Source: Bacteroidales bacterium | GTDB taxonomy: Bacteria > Bacteroidota > Bacteroidia > Bacteroidales > PXBB01 | NCBI GenBank assembly: GCA_028698995.1 | Contig: JAQVVM010000009.1 | Span: 31,770-95,769, forward strand | Length of the DNA: 64,000 bases | Direction: 5' to 3' | In this document: piece after piece, positions 17,223-26,331 of the stretch | Layout of the letters: each line of letters opens with the position of its first letter | How positions within the stretch are numbered: the stretch's first letter is position 1 | The notes under the pieces: generated by a model | Seen by the model: only the letters and a program-made list of their open reading frames with translations | Databases searched by the model: none | What the model was told of the DNA's origin: nothing | Made by a program: the position numbers and the translations under genes

Positions 17223-18917
17223 ATGGAAAACTTTGTAGTATCAGCCCGAAAATACAGACCCAATACTTTTGAAAGTGTTGTGGGTCAACAATCTATAACT
17301 GAAACGCTAAAAAATGCCATCAAAAGCAATCAATTAGCTCAGGCTTTCTTATTTACAGGACCCAGGGGAGTTGGAAAAACCACGTGTGCAAGAATATTAG
17401 CTAAAACCATTAATTGTAAAAATTTAAACGAAAATATTGAACCTTGTAACGTTTGTGATTCATGCAAGGCTTTTAATAACTCTGCATCGTTCAATGTACA
17501 TGAGCTTGATGCTGCTTCAAACAACTCTGTTGATGACATCAGAAGTCTTGTCGAAAAAGTGCGTATTCCTCCTCAGGCAGTACAGTACAAAGTTTATATT
17601 ATAGACGAGGTACACATGTTATCACAGGCCGCATTCAATGCATTCTTGAAAACGCTTGAAGAACCACCAGCCTATGCAAAATTTATACTGGCAACTACCG
17701 AAAAACATAAAATTATTCCCACCATATTATCCCGTTGTCAGACTTATGATTTTAACAGGATAAAAGTTGAAGATATTGAAAATCACCTTGCCAATGTTGC
17801 TGAAAAAGAGGAAATAAAAGCCGACAGAGATGCTTTATTTGTAATTGCTCAAAAAGCGGATGGTTCACTTCGTGATGCCCTTTCCATTTTTGATCAGATA
17901 GCAACTTATTCGGGTAATAATATAACCTATCAAAAAACAATTGAAAATCTCAATGTTGTTGATGTTAATACCTATTTCAGTTTAACAGACACGATATTAA
18001 GTAAAGAGATTCACGAACTCTTACTTCAGTTGAATGAAATAATTGACAGCGGTCATGAGTTGAATCACTTTATTTTAGGACTTGGCGACCACTTTCGTAA
18101 TCTGCTCATCTGTAAAGACGAAATAACCGTCAAGTTATTAGACACCACTACATCTACAAGAGAAAAATACATTAATCAGGCACGAAACTGCCATACACCT
18201 TTTATTCTTCAGGCATTGGACATTATCAGTAAGTGCGATCTAAATTTTAGAAATGCCGGGAATAAAAGATTATTAGTTGAATTATCATTAATTCAAATTA
18301 CGGGTCTTTTAACTGAAGTTATTAAAAAAGTTCCTTCAGAAAAAGAATCAAAAATTGAAAATATTCTTCCAACGGTCCCAACACCAAAAACAGACAATAT
18401 CACAAATACCAAAATACAGGAAAAGCCAAAAGAAGAAAAACCCATTGTTTCTGGTTCTTCAATTTCAATAACTCCGGTTGAAGAAAAAAAATACGTTAGT
18501 GATGATAAAGAAAATAAGCTTGTTGTTGAAGATTCTCAAAAAAACGATGATTTTTCTGAAATAATGCTTAACGAAGCATGGTCCGAGTATTTAGATTTTT
18601 TATCAAAAGATAATCTTGACTTTAAAAGTTTTCTTTCTGTAGCCAATCCTCAAAAAATTGACAAAAATGCTTTTCAGATTAATGTCATAAGCGACTATCA
18701 TAAACAAGAATTTATAAAAAATAAGTTGGCTGTCATAAGTTTTCTTAAAGCCAAATTAAATGTTGATACACTTGATATTTTGGTTCAGGTTACAAAAGAC
18801 GAAAAACCAATTATTAATAAACCATTTACACCCAAAGAAAAATATGAGAATATGGCCTCTCAAAACAATGCCATAAACCATTTAAGAGCTAAATTAAATT
18901 TAGAACTGGATTTTTAA
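17223..18917 (+). CDS. dnaX: DNA polymerase III subunit gamma/tau
   Basis: A 564-residue clamp-loader subunit. The AAA+ core (about 1-370) shows Walker A GPRGVGKTT (about 44-52), a Zn-binding cluster (Cys in INCKN near 62 and CNVCDSC near 75-81), Walker B YIIDEVHM (about 124-131), sensor 1 ATTEKHK and the SRC motif of the arginine finger (about 168). A low-complexity Lys/Glu/Pro-rich linker follows (about 385-440) and then a C-terminal tau-like domain (about 445-564). Length fits Bacteroidota DnaX. The two M16 protease genes follow after 27 bases and may be read from the same promoter. Confidence 0.96.
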   Translation: MENFVVSARKYRPNTFESVVGQQSITETLKNAIKSNQLAQAFLFTGPRGVGKTTCARILAKTINCKNLNENIEPCNVCDSCKAFNNSASFNVHELDAASNNSVDDIRSLVEKVRIPPQAVQYKVYIIDEVHMLSQAAFNAFLKTLEEPPAYAKFILATTEKHKIIPTILSRCQTYDFNRIKVEDIENHLANVAEKEEIKADRDALFVIAQKADGSLRDALSIFDQIATYSGNNITYQKTIENLNVVDVNTYFSLTDTILSKEIHELLLQLNEIIDSGHELNHFILGLGDHFRNLLICKDEITVKLLDTTTSTREKYINQARNCHTPFILQALDIISKCDLNFRNAGNKRLLVELSLIQITGLLTEVIKKVPSEKESKIENILPTVPTPKTDNITNTKIQEKPKEEKPIVSGSSISITPVEEKKYVSDDKENKLVVEDSQKNDDFSEIMLNEAWSEYLDFLSKDNLDFKSFLSVANPQKIDKNAFQINVISDYHKQEFIKNKLAVISFLKAKLNVDTLDILVQVTKDEKPIINKPFTPKEKYENMASQNNAINHLRAKLNLELDF

Positions 18918-18944
18918 TTTTTTATTAATTTATTTTAAAAGACA

Positions 18945-20261
18945 ATGAATAGAAAACTGCTTTTTACACTTGTTTTAATAACAAGTTTAGCTGGGACTCT
19001 GAGAGCCCAGAGAATTTCCTTTGAAGAATATAATATGCCAAACGGTATGCATGTGATTCTTCATCAGGACAACACCACTCCTATTGTGGCAGTAACAATT
19101 ACTTACCATGTCGGTTCAAAAAATGAGAATCCTAATCGGACTGGTTTTGCACATTTCATGGAGCATCTTATGTTTGAAGGATCGGAAAATATTGGCAGAG
19201 GTGAGTTCTTTAAAATTGCACAAAATGCCGGAGGGCAGATTAATGCTTACACATCGCATGATAAAACATTTTATTACGAACTTCTTCCATCAAATCAACT
19301 TGAACTGGGACTTTGGATGGAGTCGGAAAGATTGCTTCATCTCGTTATAGATAGCATTGGCGTAGAAACACAAAGAAGTGTGGTTAAAGAGGAAAGAAGT
19401 GCAAGGTATGATAATCAGCCCTATGGTTCAGTTATTGAAGAAATTTTTGTGAGGGCTTATACAAACCACCCATACAAATGGCTTCCAATAGGTTCTGCCC
19501 AATATATTGATCAGGCAACATTGCAAGAATTTCAGGAATTTCACAGTACTTATTATGTACCTCAAAATGCTACTCTTTGCATTGCAGGAGACATTGATGT
19601 AGCTAAGACCAAAGAGCTTATAAACAAATATTTTGCAGATATACCAAGAGGCCGCAACACAATCGAAAGGCCTAATATTGTAGAACCACCTCTTGGAAGA
19701 GAAATCAGAGATACCATTTTTGACAATATACAACTACCTGCTGTTATTCAGGCCTACCGAATTCCAGCTAATGGGACTGATGATGCTTATGCTTTGAGTA
19801 TGTTGACAAATATAATGTCTCAGGGTGAAAGTTCAAGAATGTATAAATCAATAGTTGACCAACAACAAAAAGCAGTGGCTGTTTTTTCTTTCCCTTTTCC
19901 TCTTGAAGATCCGGGATTATTTTTAGTTTTTGGGATAGCCAATATGGGTGTTTCTGCTGTTGAACTTGAGCAGGCAATAAACGTTGAAATTGAAAAGGTT
20001 TTAACCGAGGGTCTCACAGACAGAGAATTTCAAAAAGCTCAAAATATGGTTGAAGCAGATTTTATTAATGGTTTATCTTCTGTGGCAACTATTGCTGACA
20101 AATTAGCCGATTACCATACCTTTTTCAATGATGCCAACCTTATCAATACTGAAATTGAAAAGTACAGACGTGTAACACCTCAGGATATTCAGAGGGTTGC
20201 GCGCACTTACCTAGTCGAAAACAACAGAGTCGTTCTGCATTATTTACCAAAACAACAATAA
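18945..20261 (+). CDS. M16 family zinc metallopeptidase, catalytic subunit
   Basis: A 438-residue exported peptidase. Signal peptide about 1-22 (ending LRAQ). The inverted zinc motif HFMEHLMFEG (HxxEH, about 67-76) is intact, with the third ligand in the KEERSARYDNQPYG block near 148. The remainder has the typical M16 pattern of two homologous halves (ATLCIAGDID near 210 marks the end of the first). It forms a pair with the following inactive M16 homologue, as in known M16B heterodimers, and probably degrades peptides in the periplasm. The stop at 20259-20261 is followed immediately by a strong Shine-Dalgarno sequence for the partner. Confidence 0.93.
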   Translation: MNRKLLFTLVLITSLAGTLRAQRISFEEYNMPNGMHVILHQDNTTPIVAVTITYHVGSKNENPNRTGFAHFMEHLMFEGSENIGRGEFFKIAQNAGGQINAYTSHDKTFYYELLPSNQLELGLWMESERLLHLVIDSIGVETQRSVVKEERSARYDNQPYGSVIEEIFVRAYTNHPYKWLPIGSAQYIDQATLQEFQEFHSTYYVPQNATLCIAGDIDVAKTKELINKYFADIPRGRNTIERPNIVEPPLGREIRDTIFDNIQLPAVIQAYRIPANGTDDAYALSMLTNIMSQGESSRMYKSIVDQQQKAVAVFSFPFPLEDPGLFLVFGIANMGVSAVELEQAINVEIEKVLTEGLTDREFQKAQNMVEADFINGLSSVATIADKLADYHTFFNDANLINTEIEKYRRVTPQDIQRVARTYLVENNRVVLHYLPKQQ

Positions 20262-20262
20262 T

Positions 20263-20268
20263 AGGAGG
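20263..20268 (+). promoter_or_regulatory. Unusually strong Shine-Dalgarno sequence AGGAGG
   Basis: AGGAGG lies 9 bases before the ATG of the second M16 gene. Most start codons in this window have no such sequence, as is usual in Bacteroidota, so it stands out. Confidence 0.6.
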
Positions 20269-20277
20269 ATTAAAACA

Positions 20278-22335
20278 ATGAAAAATATAATTATTTCAAT
20301 TTTATTATTGATTCCTTTTTTTACTTTTTCACAAATTGACAGAAGTATTAGACCGGAACCAGGACCAGCACCTCAGATAAATATTGCAGATGCACAATCT
20401 TTTACCCTTAATAATGGGTTACAGGTTTTTGTAGTTGAAAACAGTAAACTTCCTACTGTTTCTTTTTCGTTTATTTTTGATTATGACCCTCTCCTTGAAA
20501 ATGAGTTATGCGGTCTTTCTGACATTACAGGACAAATGCTTAAAACAGGAACAAAAAACAGAACAAAGGAACAAATTGATGACGCCATTGATTTTATAGG
20601 TGCCAGCATATCTACAAGCTCCGGTTCATTATATGCATCTGCTCTTTCAAAACATACTGATATTCTTGTGGAAATTATTGCAGACATTCTAATAAATGCC
20701 AAATTCACACAGGAAGAGCTTGATAAAATAAAAACCCAGACAATTTCGGGTCTTGCTTCATCAAAAAATAGTCCTGAAGAAATTTTAGAAAGGTTAAGAA
20801 AAAAATTAGTATATGGCAATAACCATCCCTATGGACAATCACCTACAGAAGAAACAATAAACAATATTGAGTTAGACGACTGTATAAATTTTTATACGAC
20901 CTATTTTCGCCCAAATATTTCTTACCTTGCAGTTGTTGGTGATGTTAGAATCGATGTTATAAAACCCATACTTGAAAGATATTTGGGTCTTTGGGAAAAG
21001 AAAGAAGTGCCCACACACACATACGAAACTCCTCAAGCTCCAACCCAAACCAGAGTAGCTATTGTTGACAGACCTGCTTCAGTACAGTCTTCTATTGCCG
21101 TTGCATTTCCTGTTACTCTTAAACCCGGAACACCGGAAGCTATCAGAGCAAGAGTAATGAATGGTATTTTAGGAGGAGGTTCAGCACGTTTATTTTACAA
21201 TCTCAGGGAAACTCATGGTTTTACTTATGGTGCTTATTCTTCATTATCTACCGATAAACTGATTGGAAATTTCAATGCCTCAACAGATGTCAGAAACTCA
21301 GCTACAGACAGTGCTGTCAGAGAAATACTTTATGAAATCAACAGAATAAGTAATGAGCCGGTAGGACTGGAAGAACTTAACCTTCATAAAAATGAACTGG
21401 CCGGTGGGTTTGCTTTATCTCTTGAAAGTCCAAGTACAATAGCCCGTTTTGCCTTGTCTATAGCTCAATATAATTTACCTGCAGATTACTATAAAAATTA
21501 TTTAAGAAACCTTGATGCTATAAACGCAACAGATGTTTTAACTTCAGCAACCAATTTATTGTCTCCTGATAATGCCTACATTATTGTTGTTGGAAAAGCT
21601 GATGAAATAGCTGATAAACTTAAAAATTTCAGCAGTGATGGGCAAATTAACTACTATGACGAGGAGGGGAACTGGTATGATCCTGCTTTAAAAATTACTC
21701 CTGCTCCTGCCGGAATGACAGCAGAAATCGTAATTGAAAATTACATCAATGCCATAGGAGGCCGAAGCAGATTATCCAAAATGAAAGATATCTCACTGAA
21801 ATACACAGCTTTAATTCAAGGAATGAGTGTTAACTTTGATATTTATCAAAAATCCCCCAATAAGATGCGAATAGAGATAGCTGCAAGTGGGATGATATTT
21901 TCAAAACAAGTTTTTGATGGTGAAAAAGGCATATCGGAAGTTCCTATGACGGGCCAAAAAGAAGAGCTGGAAGATGATCAGTTAGAAAGCATGAGATATC
22001 AAGCTACTATGAATATGGAGCTTAATTACGCACAATACGGTGTTAATCTGGTTTTATTAGGTATTGAGAATATTAATGAAAAACCTGCATATAAAATTCA
22101 ACTTACCTATCCCAACGGAGACGAAACTTTTGATTATTATGATGTTCAAAGCGGTTTAAAAATCAGAAGCATTAGTGAAAGCGGTCAAACTGAATATGCA
22201 GAATATAAAGCTTTTAAGAAAATTCTTTTCCCAACAATTATGACTCAGGAGTTACAGGGACAAAATCTTCAACTCGAATTACAGACTGTTGGAATAAATA
22301 AAAAATTAAAAGACGATTTCTTTAAAACCAATTAA
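20278..22335 (+). CDS. M16 family peptidase-like subunit lacking the zinc motif, with LolA-like C-terminal domain
   Basis: A 685-residue exported protein, signal peptide about 1-19. Residues about 35-460 have the M16 fold (VFVVENSKLPTVSFSF, YLAVVGDV, GSARLFYNLRETHGFTYGAYS), but the position of the HxxEH motif reads LSDITGQMLKTGT, so it cannot bind the catalytic zinc. It is therefore the non-catalytic partner of the preceding gene and supplies the Arg/Tyr (R.. Y) substrate-binding residues of the second half. Residues about 480-685 form an extra beta-rich domain resembling outer-membrane lipoprotein-sorting (LolA/LolB-like) folds: NYINAIGGRSRLSKM, a series of short strands, and YYDVQSGLKIR. 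The function of that tail is unknown. Confidence 0.88.
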   Translation: MKNIIISILLLIPFFTFSQIDRSIRPEPGPAPQINIADAQSFTLNNGLQVFVVENSKLPTVSFSFIFDYDPLLENELCGLSDITGQMLKTGTKNRTKEQIDDAIDFIGASISTSSGSLYASALSKHTDILVEIIADILINAKFTQEELDKIKTQTISGLASSKNSPEEILERLRKKLVYGNNHPYGQSPTEETINNIELDDCINFYTTYFRPNISYLAVVGDVRIDVIKPILERYLGLWEKKEVPTHTYETPQAPTQTRVAIVDRPASVQSSIAVAFPVTLKPGTPEAIRARVMNGILGGGSARLFYNLRETHGFTYGAYSSLSTDKLIGNFNASTDVRNSATDSAVREILYEINRISNEPVGLEELNLHKNELAGGFALSLESPSTIARFALSIAQYNLPADYYKNYLRNLDAINATDVLTSATNLLSPDNAYIIVVGKADEIADKLKNFSSDGQINYYDEEGNWYDPALKITPAPAGMTAEIVIENYINAIGGRSRLSKMKDISLKYTALIQGMSVNFDIYQKSPNKMRIEIAASGMIFSKQVFDGEKGISEVPMTGQKEELEDDQLESMRYQATMNMELNYAQYGVNLVLLGIENINEKPAYKIQLTYPNGDETFDYYDVQSGLKIRSISESGQTEYAEYKAFKKILFPTIMTQELQGQNLQLELQTVGINKKLKDDFFKTN

Positions 22336-22385
22336 TTTTCTGTATAAAGCCATTTTTCTTTAAATTTACAAAAAGTTGCTATTGC

Positions 22386-22412
22386 TGTAACTTTTCAAAA
22401 TCTCAGATCGTC
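22386..22412 (+). promoter_or_regulatory. Candidate ECF-sigma autoregulatory promoter
   Basis: TGTAAC at 22386-22391 and CGTC at 22409-22412 are separated by 17 bases, which fits an AAC-type -35 and a CGTC-type -10 recognised by many ECF sigma factors. It lies directly upstream of the ECF sigma gene at 22434. Confidence 0.45.
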
Positions 22413-22433
22413 ATAGTTATAGAATTTTGAAAA

Positions 22434-22919
22434 ATGACCACAGCTGAATTCAATATTTGTGTTGACAAATTTGCCGACAACGTTTATCGTTTTATTCTTA
22501 AAAATATTAAGGATGAGGATAAGGCTAAAGATGTTGTGCAGGATTCTTTTGAAAAAATGTGGCTCAAAGTTGATGATATAGCATTTGAAAAATCGCGTTC
22601 TTATCTTTTTACAACAGCCTACCACACAATGATAGACATGATAAGAAAGGACAAGAAAAAAAGTGATTTTGATGAGATTGAGCCTTATACACAAGGTTAT
22701 AAACAAGAGTATATGGGACTGAAAGAAATTATAGAAAGTGCATTGGAAAAATTACCCGAAATACAAAAAAATGTTGTTTTGCTAAGGGATTATGAAGGAT
22801 ACAGCTATGAAGAAATCGGACAGATTACCGGACTAAATGAAACACAGGTTAAAGTTTATATTTACAGGGCACGTTTGACAATGAAAAATTTTATAGGTTC
22901 TCTTGAGAAAATTTTGTAA
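22434..22919 (+). CDS. RNA polymerase sigma factor, ECF (sigma-70) family
   Basis: A 161-residue ECF sigma factor. Region 2 spans about 5-75 (KDVVQDSFEKMW and YLFTTAYHTMIDMIR for -10 recognition) and region 4 about 105-155 (LPEIQKNVVLLRDYEGYSYEEIGQITGLNETQVKVYIYRAR, of which the helix-turn-helix is YEEIGQITGL) for -35 recognition. The size is normal. The gene that follows after 6 bases encodes a one-helix membrane protein and is the likely partner. The gene starts with a matching candidate promoter, suggesting positive autoregulation. Confidence 0.93.
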   Translation: MTTAEFNICVDKFADNVYRFILKNIKDEDKAKDVVQDSFEKMWLKVDDIAFEKSRSYLFTTAYHTMIDMIRKDKKKSDFDEIEPYTQGYKQEYMGLKEIIESALEKLPEIQKNVVLLRDYEGYSYEEIGQITGLNETQVKVYIYRARLTMKNFIGSLEKIL

Positions 22920-22925
22920 TATATT

Positions 22926-24026
22926 ATGAGCATAAACAAAAACAACTACGAGCTTTATTTTATTAATTTTCTTGATGGGAAGTTAAAGCATTCTGAAATT
23001 GAAGAGCTTAATGCGTTTTTGCTTATACATCCTGAACTTAAGGAAGAGCTGGAAGAAATGCAGGAGTTCGGGGTCGAATTAATAAGCGAAAAAGAGGAAA
23101 TTACTTTTAATAAAAAATATTTATTAAATAAATCTATTTCTGACAAGGTTTTAATTTCAGAAAAAAATATTGATGAGTTTTTGATTACTTACCTCGAAAA
23201 CGATCTTGAAGATTTTGACATCAAGCGGTTAGAGTTATTTTTAAAGGAAAATCCCATTTTTACAAAAAACTTTGATGCCCTTAAAAAAACCTATCTAAAA
23301 CCAGACTTAACAATCAGTTACAAAAATAAATCAGAACTTAAAAAATTTGTAATCAGTCGTCATGTAAAAATGCGAAAGCTTATTTATACATCCGTCAGTG
23401 TAGCTGCTGTTATTACTTTACTATTTAATGTTTTTCTTTCTGATTTCCCAACATTAAACACCTACAATTATGGACGTAAGGTATCAAAAAATGATATCCC
23501 AAAAACAAACCACATAGCAAATCAAAATGATATAACTGTTAATCAAGATAATGAGATTGCTGAAGTTCAAATTAATCGTGGTTTCAGAGCTGAAAAATTT
23601 GCAGATGATTCTTCTTTAAAACCAAATTATGCTACAAGCAGAAACAGTTCTACTCTGGATCTTACCAACAGCTCCTATCTGGCATATGAAAACAGAAACG
23701 AGTTTTCTGATATTTATCATTACATTAAACAGTCTGAATACAATCAAATAGATGAAGATTTTACAGATGTTGTTCCTGATGCCCCCAGAAAAGGCTTTAT
23801 AAGATACACTGCCGAAAAACTCTTTGCAGGGAACAATAGTTCTTCGGAAACAGGAGAAAAAACAGGTTTTGGATTATGGGATGCTGTTGACATAGGTACT
23901 TATGGCATCAATTCTCTTGCAAATAAAGAGATAGTAAATGTAAATGTGAACGAACAAAACAACAAAAGGAGCATCAATTTGGCCTTAGGAGATAATTTTT
24001 CTTTCAGCAGAAACAATAGGAAATAA
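22926..24026 (+). CDS. One-helix membrane protein, probable ECF-sigma partner (anti-sigma-like)
   Basis: A 366-residue protein of unknown family. Residues 1-150 are charged and predicted cytoplasmic, with two repeated acidic segments of the form F.. FLDG..(K/D)..EIEEL and F..YLENDLEDFDIKRLELF, reminiscent of zinc-less anti-sigma N-terminal domains. A single membrane helix lies at about 153-172 (YTSVSVAAVITLLFNVFL). Residues about 175-366 are periplasmic, Asn/Ser-rich and without recognisable domain. It starts 6 bases after the sigma gene. Role as a sigma regulator is inferred from location and topology only. Confidence 0.7.
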   Translation: MSINKNNYELYFINFLDGKLKHSEIEELNAFLLIHPELKEELEEMQEFGVELISEKEEITFNKKYLLNKSISDKVLISEKNIDEFLITYLENDLEDFDIKRLELFLKENPIFTKNFDALKKTYLKPDLTISYKNKSELKKFVISRHVKMRKLIYTSVSVAAVITLLFNVFLSDFPTLNTYNYGRKVSKNDIPKTNHIANQNDITVNQDNEIAEVQINRGFRAEKFADDSSLKPNYATSRNSSTLDLTNSSYLAYENRNEFSDIYHYIKQSEYNQIDEDFTDVVPDAPRKGFIRYTAEKLFAGNNSSSETGEKTGFGLWDAVDIGTYGINSLANKEIVNVNVNEQNNKRSINLALGDNFSFSRNNRK

Positions 24027-24078
24027 CTTCCCTTTGTACCACATTCTTTTATAAGCGCTGTAGCTAAAAATTTTCTAC

Positions 24079-25404
24079 TTATTGTTTTACAATCCTTCTG
24101 ACAACAATTCCTGATTCTGTATTTAGCAGGACGTTGTAAACACCTTGTGCCAAATTAGGCAGATCAACAGAAAAATCAGAATTGTCGCTTACTTCTTTTG
24201 TATAAACAATTCTTCCCAAAACATCTACAATATTAACAGTATTAATCTTTAAATTGCCCAATTGAAAATGTAGAATTTCCTGAACAGGATTAGGATATAT
24301 ATATATATCTGAACCAAAATTATCAGAAAAAATATCTGTTGTAGAAATATTTAAGGAACCACAATATCCTCCATAAATACAACTGTTATGCAATAAATCG
24401 AGGCAAACGGTATAATTCCCTGCACTGGGAAAAGAATAATAAAGTGTTTGGTTGTGCGTAGGTTGAGCAGCAGTGTTTATACTCCAATTACGGGTAAGTG
24501 TTCCTCCTAAAGGAGAATTGTCGAGCCTTCGCGATTCGTCAGTAAATGTATAATTCAGCCCTGTATGTGTGTGTGTAACCTCCATCAGAATTGGTGGACA
24601 GACATAAAGACTTGCACAAACGGGTATATAAGCACAGCCATTTGCATTAATATATTGGCAGACCTCGTATGTACCCTGATTGGTAAAAGTATAATTCATA
24701 TTTTGTGTCGTTGCAACACTGGCCCCATTGATTTTCCAATTGTATGTAGGGTTATTTATAGTCCCTGTTGAAATATTGGTAAAAGTATATGTTCCTCCAT
24801 TGGTTGTGCTGTAATTATAATTTTGAGTAAAGGATGGGCAAATGGTTGTTAGAACCGAATAACATTTTTTTGCAAAAGTGCAGCCGCCCGAAGTAAGGGT
24901 GAGGCAGACCTGATGATTGCCCGAAGTGGTAAATGTGTAATTAAAACTGCTGGCCGTTGAAACAGCAGCTCCGTCAATTGTCCAATTATAAGTAGTAGGA
25001 TTAACCGTTCCGGTGGAGCTGTTTACAAAAGTATAGGTATTGCCATTGTTGCTGCCAGTAAAATCGACATTTACAGCCGGACAAATTACAATATTGATTG
25101 TTTTACAAATTGGTGGAAAATTACACCCTGAAACAGGATCGGTAATTATTTCACAAACAGTATAAGTACCTGAACTTGGAAATTGATAATGTAAAATATT
25201 ATTGGTGCCTGCATTGACACCGTTTACTTTCCACTGGTATGATTGAGCAGTAGTTAGACCAACGCCATATGAAACATCATAGAAAGTATACCAGCCAAAA
25301 CCGCCTGACTCTGGATAATAATTAAAATTACCATAAATATTGCATTGAGAGTACACACCAACACTTAGAATAAGTGCAGAAACAATGAGTATTTGTTTTT
25401 TCAT
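24079..25404 (-). CDS. Secreted protein with four PKD-like repeats and T9SS sorting domain
   Basis: A 441-residue exported protein with signal peptide 1-19 (ending VYSQ). Four successive PKD-like repeats of 70-80 residues fill about 25-350, each with a Y.W.(I/V)NG core, YTF(T/P)..G.Y.VC strand and a terminal Cys pattern (VC..I, VCLTL, VCQYI, VCLDL). The C-terminal T9SS type A domain begins with IYPNPVQEI near 368 and ends in the usual IVKQ. Probably a surface adhesin or structural protein; the function is unknown. Convergent with the sigma-partner gene. Confidence 0.85.
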   Translation of the reverse strand: MKKQILIVSALILSVGVYSQCNIYGNFNYYPESGGFGWYTFYDVSYGVGLTTAQSYQWKVNGVNAGTNNILHYQFPSSGTYTVCEIITDPVSGCNFPPICKTINIVICPAVNVDFTGSNNGNTYTFVNSSTGTVNPTTYNWTIDGAAVSTASSFNYTFTTSGNHQVCLTLTSGGCTFAKKCYSVLTTICPSFTQNYNYSTTNGGTYTFTNISTGTINNPTYNWKINGASVATTQNMNYTFTNQGTYEVCQYINANGCAYIPVCASLYVCPPILMEVTHTHTGLNYTFTDESRRLDNSPLGGTLTRNWSINTAAQPTHNQTLYYSFPSAGNYTVCLDLLHNSCIYGGYCGSLNISTTDIFSDNFGSDIYIYPNPVQEILHFQLGNLKINTVNIVDVLGRIVYTKEVSDNSDFSVDLPNLAQGVYNVLLNTESGIVVRRIVKQ

Positions 25405-25712
25405 GCTTTTAGTATTTAGAAGTTGATTTTGGATAATAGATATTTAATTTATAAACATCAAACGCTTTTATTTTTCAAATTTAAAAAAAATTTCAAACAA
25501 ATCAATTATTTGTATTTTATATCAACTTATTTTTTCAGCAAGAAGGCATTCTTCTATCAGTTCAATCTCTTAGGAATTATTTCTAAGCTGTTCTGCAGCC
25601 TTTGTTTATATGTTATTCAACCTTCTCAACCCTTCTTTTAGTATTAATAACTCAATACCTTGTGTTTAAAAATGTTTTTATAATATTTAATGAAAGTATT
25701 TTAAGGATTTTA
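25405..25712. other. Gene-free spacer between divergent transcription units
   Basis: This AT-rich stretch separates the PKD-repeat gene from the NfeD-like gene. Apart from one possible promoter element on each strand I see no gene, RNA or repeat; a 72-codon open frame within it is Phe-rich and unlike a protein. Confidence 0.5.
25476..25483 (-). promoter_or_regulatory. Possible -7 promoter element for the PKD-repeat gene
   Basis: On the minus strand the bases read TAAATTTG, 71 bases before the ATG. It matches the consensus but the region is very AT-rich, so this is weak. Confidence 0.25.
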
Positions 25713-25720
25713 TATATTTG
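25713..25720 (+). promoter_or_regulatory. -7 promoter element (TAnnTTTG) for the NfeD-like/flotillin operon
   Basis: TATATTTG lies 36 bases before the ATG at 25757 and matches the consensus fully. Confidence 0.5.
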
Positions 25721-25756
25721 CATGTAAATAAAAATATTTTTGAACAAATATAGTAT

Positions 25757-26326
25757 ATGTTAGAATTTTTTAATACCATGGACCCTTATCTGAAAATACT
25801 GTGGTTCATTAGCATCCCTGTATCGTTTATTTTTATCATTCAAACGGTCCTTACTTTTGTAGGCATGGATTCATCGGATGGAGCCTCTGCTGATTTCGAC
25901 GGTGACATGGATGGAGGGGATATGCCCTTTCAATTATTTTCATTGCGTAATCTCATTAATTTTTTTCTTGGTTTCAGTTGGGGGGGTATAGCCTTTTATG
26001 GCCATATTCAGAATAAAATTTTATTAACAGGCATTGCTTTACTCATAGGTATCGGAATGCTGATGTTGTTCTTTTTTATTATCCGACAGATCATGAAATT
26101 GTCTCAGGATGGTACTATGAATATTCAAACTGCTGTTGGAGAGACTGCTTCGGTTTACCTTACCATACCTGGAAATAATAAAGGAAAGGGGAAAATTAAT
26201 ATAAAAATTCAGGAAACACTTCGAGAAATTGATGCCATGACTGATGGAGAAACATTGCCAACGGGCACTATGGTAAAAGTTGTTGAGGTTATAAACGGAA
26301 CTATGTTTAAAGTTGAAAAAATCTAA
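25757..26326 (+). CDS. NfeD-like membrane protein with OB-fold domain, flotillin partner
   Basis: A 189-residue membrane protein. There are membrane segments at about 12-35 and two more within about 55-115, separated by an acidic DGD-rich loop (about 37-50). The soluble C-terminus (about 122-189) is an OB-fold-like domain with GETASVYLTIP and GTMVKVVEVINGTMFKVEKI, typical of NfeD/YuaF proteins. It is followed 5 bases later by a flotillin gene, the classical NfeD-flotillin pairing. The pair is thought to organise membrane microdomains. Confidence 0.85.
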   Translation: MLEFFNTMDPYLKILWFISIPVSFIFIIQTVLTFVGMDSSDGASADFDGDMDGGDMPFQLFSLRNLINFFLGFSWGGIAFYGHIQNKILLTGIALLIGIGMLMLFFFIIRQIMKLSQDGTMNIQTAVGETASVYLTIPGNNKGKGKINIKIQETLREIDAMTDGETLPTGTMVKVVEVINGTMFKVEKI

Positions 26327-26331
26327 ATAAT

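Noticed and set aside
24290..24310. AT dinucleotide run
   Set aside because: It codes for the IYIYPNP segment at the start of a T9SS domain, so it is explained by coding sequence.
25423..25641. 72-codon plus-strand open frame in the spacer before the NfeD-like gene
   Set aside because: Phe-rich, AT-driven composition, no start context or similarity recognised.
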